This document shows positions 15,796 to 17,420 of a DNA stretch of 17,420 nucleotides, in pieces (the stretch's first letter is position 1; every line of letters starts with the position of its first letter). The stretch is from Cyanobacteria bacterium UBA7753 (lineage in GTDB: Bacteria > Cyanobacteriota > Vampirovibrionia > Gastranaerophilales > Gastranaerophilaceae). The stretch lies in contig DLEF01000055.1 of NCBI GenBank assembly GCA_002481545.1, positions 1 to 17,420 of the forward strand, written 5' to 3'. The notes below the pieces were generated by a model, which saw nothing but the letters and a program-made list of their open reading frames with translations, made no database searches and was not told the origin of the DNA. The position numbers and the translations under genes are program-made.

Positions 15796-17420
15796 ATGGA
15801 TCCGTTACATTTAAGAAAATTTAAACTGGATCGGCAGTTCCAAAACAGGCCGATGCCTAATTTGTTGCCCAATCAAATGCCCAAGCTACCGCCGGGGGCT
15901 GACCTTGAGCAACTGTCTGAGCTGCAACAAATCCAACAGGAGCTGCAACAGGAGCAGGGACAAAATAAAGTTCAACAACAAACCCAACCGCAACAAATGG
16001 CACAACAGGCGGAGCGCGCCGAGTTACAGTCTGAGATAGAGGCTATCTTGGAAGAGCCTCTGCCTCAAACACAGCAACAGAAAAACGTAAATCTTGCAAA
16101 TCAAACTGCACGTATTATGCAGGATATGCGCGATGAAATGATTTCGCCTAAACAATTGAAGATGAATTATATTGCAAGTATCGAACGTTCAAATTACGTT
16201 AAAAAGCTAATGAACTTGCCTAATTCATTGCCTGAATTGCTTATACAACTGCAAAACCCTGATATCGCAAAAGATGTAAAATATGCAATGTCGGTATCTG
16301 TTCCTGAGCCTGATTCCCAAAGACCAAATTCAAAGGAGAACGACGGTTCTATGGGCTACCGTGAGCCGAGAGACCATCATCCCGATGAAGAAGAAGAACA
16401 GGAACAGCTGAAAAAATTTAATAATAACAGACAAAATGACGGATTCAAAGATATTTTAAAAACCGAGGATGAAAGAAAACAGGCTATCCTCAGACATTAC
16501 ACAGAACACGACAGCGCAAATAAGACTACCCAACTAAAGAACCAGTTACCGCCTGACGCGCCGAATGCCGAAAAGAAAGGACTTCCTGACAATAACAGAA
16601 AGCCTGATGTTGTGCTGAACAATAATGAAGATAATATTATTGCGGAATCGCAGGAAGAGGGAACCCCTGTAACCGTAAATAAAAACAATCAAAATAATCA
16701 GACACAAAGGACTAATACCGCACAATTTGATGATGCGGTTGTTGATAATGAACGTAACGGACAACAAGAAATAAACAATAATGCAAATAACAAAATCCAT
16801 AATGAAGAAAGAAACCAAAACATTATCAACAGAGGGAACGCCCTCAATCAAAGTAATCACATTGCGGAGGAGCAGCCGTTTACTGGGCGTAATACCCAAC
16901 AGCTCGGACGAAACCCGATAGAAAACAACCAAACTATCCGCGGAGAAGTTGTTTATGATGACGTTCCAACAGAAGAAAACAATCTGCCTGAAACAAACAA
17001 CAGACAACCTGCAAACAACAGACAACCCGTAAATGACAGGACTCCTATAAACAATCGTCAACCGATTGATAATAGACAACCTATCAATAACAGACCACCG
17101 ATTGACAATAAAACTCCTATCGACAATAGACCTCCAATCGATAATAGACCACCTATCAATAACAGACCGCCAATTGATAATAGACCGCCAATCGATAATC
17201 GTCCACCGATTGACAATAGACCTCCTATCAATAACAGACCACCGATTGACAACCGTCCGCCTATCGACAATAGACCACCTATCGATAACAAACCGCCTAT
17301 CGATAATCGTCCACCGATTGACAATAAACCTCCTATCGACAATAGACCTCCTATCAATAACAGACCACCGATTGACAACCGTCCGCCTATCGACAATAGA
17401 CCGCCGATTGATAATAGACC
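15796..17420 (+). CDS. Gln/Asn-rich protein with C-terminal hexapeptide tandem repeats, cut by the window edge
   Basis: Open from ATG 15796 to the last base, at least 541 codons with no stop, so the C-terminus is missing. No family recognised. Residues 1-100 are Gln/Pro/Leu-rich with a probable coiled coil (LEQLSELQQIQQELQQEQ at 37-54). Residues 105-175 look folded and helical, including RIMQDMRDEMISPKQLKMNY. From about 180 to 400 the protein is acidic, Asn/Gln-rich and probably disordered. From residue 404 it is a tandem hexapeptide, consensus PPIDNR, with 23 units seen. There is no signal peptide or membrane segment, so it is cytoplasmic unless exported by an unrecognised route. Frame choice is supported by uninterrupted coding, regular amino-acid repeats with synonymous codon changes, and a plausible promoter. 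Opposite-strand frames in the same stretch are by-products. It is divergent from the sigma factor gene. Confidence 0.85.
   Translation, partial: MDPLHLRKFKLDRQFQNRPMPNLLPNQMPKLPPGADLEQLSELQQIQQELQQEQGQNKVQQQTQPQQMAQQAERAELQSEIEAILEEPLPQTQQQKNVNLANQTARIMQDMRDEMISPKQLKMNYIASIERSNYVKKLMNLPNSLPELLIQLQNPDIAKDVKYAMSVSVPEPDSQRPNSKENDGSMGYREPRDHHPDEEEEQEQLKKFNNNRQNDGFKDILKTEDERKQAILRHYTEHDSANKTTQLKNQLPPDAPNAEKKGLPDNNRKPDVVLNNNEDNIIAESQEEGTPVTVNKNNQNNQTQRTNTAQFDDAVVDNERNGQQEINNNANNKIHNEERNQNIINRGNALNQSNHIAEEQPFTGRNTQQLGRNPIENNQTIRGEVVYDDVPTEENNLPETNNRQPANNRQPVNDRTPINNRQPIDNRQPINNRPPIDNKTPIDNRPPIDNRPPINNRPPIDNRPPIDNRPPIDNRPPINNRPPIDNRPPIDNRPPIDNKPPIDNRPPIDNKPPIDNRPPINNRPPIDNRPPIDNRPPIDNR
17005..17420 (+). 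repeat. 18-bp coding minisatellite, at least 23 units
   Basis: Each 18-bp unit encodes one hexapeptide: first QPANNR, QPVNDR, TPINNR, QPIDNR, QPINNR, then mostly PPIDNR with PPINNR and PPIDNK variants. Position 1 is Pro, Gln or Thr; position 3 Ile, with Val or Ala only in the first units; position 4 Asp or Asn; position 6 Arg or Lys. Codons vary at third positions (CCA/CCG/CCT, ATT/ATC, GAT/GAC, AAT/AAC, CGT/AGA), which indicates selection on the peptide. The array continues beyond the window. Confidence 0.95.
17212..17402 (+). repeat. Higher-order duplication inside the minisatellite
   Basis: Bases 17212-17276 and 17338-17402 are identical over 65 bp at an offset of 126 bp, which is seven 18-bp units. 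A second similarity, starting at 17191 and 17299, has an offset of 108 bp (six units) with a single difference over about 39 bp. Multi-unit blocks have therefore been duplicated recently, as expected from unequal recombination or slippage. Confidence 0.85.

Noticed and set aside
15623..15814. Plus-strand frame of 63 codons across the sigma/repeat-gene gap
   Set aside because: It runs through the GC-rich hairpin and the promoter region, overlaps the start of the repeat gene in another frame, and shows no ribosome site or protein-like pattern.
16873..16884. PFTGR motif inside the hexapeptide-repeat protein as another F-x-G leader
   Set aside because: It lies near residue 362, not in the N-terminal region, and occurs in low-complexity sequence; chance is sufficient.
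16497..17079. Two other minus-strand frames (63 and 177 codons) opposite the hexapeptide-repeat gene
   Set aside because: They lie entirely within the long plus-strand frame, have biased hydrophobic composition expected of antisense to Asn/Gln-rich coding, and no start signals.
17058..17396. Minus-strand frame of 112 codons made of Ser-Ile-Gly-Gly-Leu-Leu type repeats
   Set aside because: It is the exact antisense of the PPIDNR array; an 18-bp repeat without stops is open in several frames. It has no promoter or ribosome site, and the plus-strand frame continues far beyond it.
17005..17420. The 18-bp array as a CRISPR
   Set aside because: Units are contiguous without spacers, stay in one reading frame and vary at synonymous sites; this is a coding minisatellite.

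Overview
The window reads as chromosome of an AT-rich, Gram-negative bacterium. Several features together point to the non-photosynthetic relatives of cyanobacteria (Melainabacteria/Vampirovibrionia, most like gut Gastranaerophilales). They are a DUF3326 protein typical of cyanobacteria, a group-2 sigma-70 factor, weak or absent Shine-Dalgarno sequences on many genes, Asn/Gln-rich hypothetical proteins carrying an N-terminal F-x-G motif, and a TolC-type envelope. This placement is inference from protein character; the window holds no rRNA or phylogenetic marker other than ValS.

Layout. 1-2725: valS on the minus strand. 2850-3803: a minus-strand hypothetical protein with a phosphoribosyltransferase-like loop. 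3872-4717: an orphan MalG-type sugar ABC permease. 4718-4837: a short intergenic stretch with 7-bp periodic repeats and a hairpin. 4838-5830: the AmmeMemoRadiSam radical SAM enzyme, whose stop lies one base from that of a minus-strand stand-alone OLD-type TOPRIM protein (5832-6791). 6913-8295: a second F-x-G leader protein, possibly with a papain-like cysteine peptidase fold. 8344-9309: DUF3326 protein.

9317-14617 is the clearest functional unit. A MarR regulator is divergent from a four-gene operon: TolC-type outer-membrane factor, HlyD-type adaptor and two paralogous ABC-2 permeases. Between them lies a consensus promoter (TTGACA, 17-bp spacer, TATAAT) for marR, overlapped by a near-perfect 38-bp palindrome that is probably the MarR operator. 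The operator lies inside the longest possible tolC reading frame, so the real tolC start is most likely TTG 9892, which has a good Shine-Dalgarno. No ATPase gene is present in the operon.

14669-15598 is a group-2 sigma factor on the minus strand, ending at a factor-independent terminator whose U-tract is read from the last codons of the convergent permease gene. From 15796 to the right edge runs an open, unfinished reading frame of at least 541 codons: a Gln/Asn-rich, probably disordered protein ending in at least 23 tandem copies of a hexapeptide of the type PPIDNR. This is the most unusual object in the window. The apparent minus-strand frames in the same stretch, including one made of Ser-Ile-Gly-Gly repeats, are antisense artefacts.
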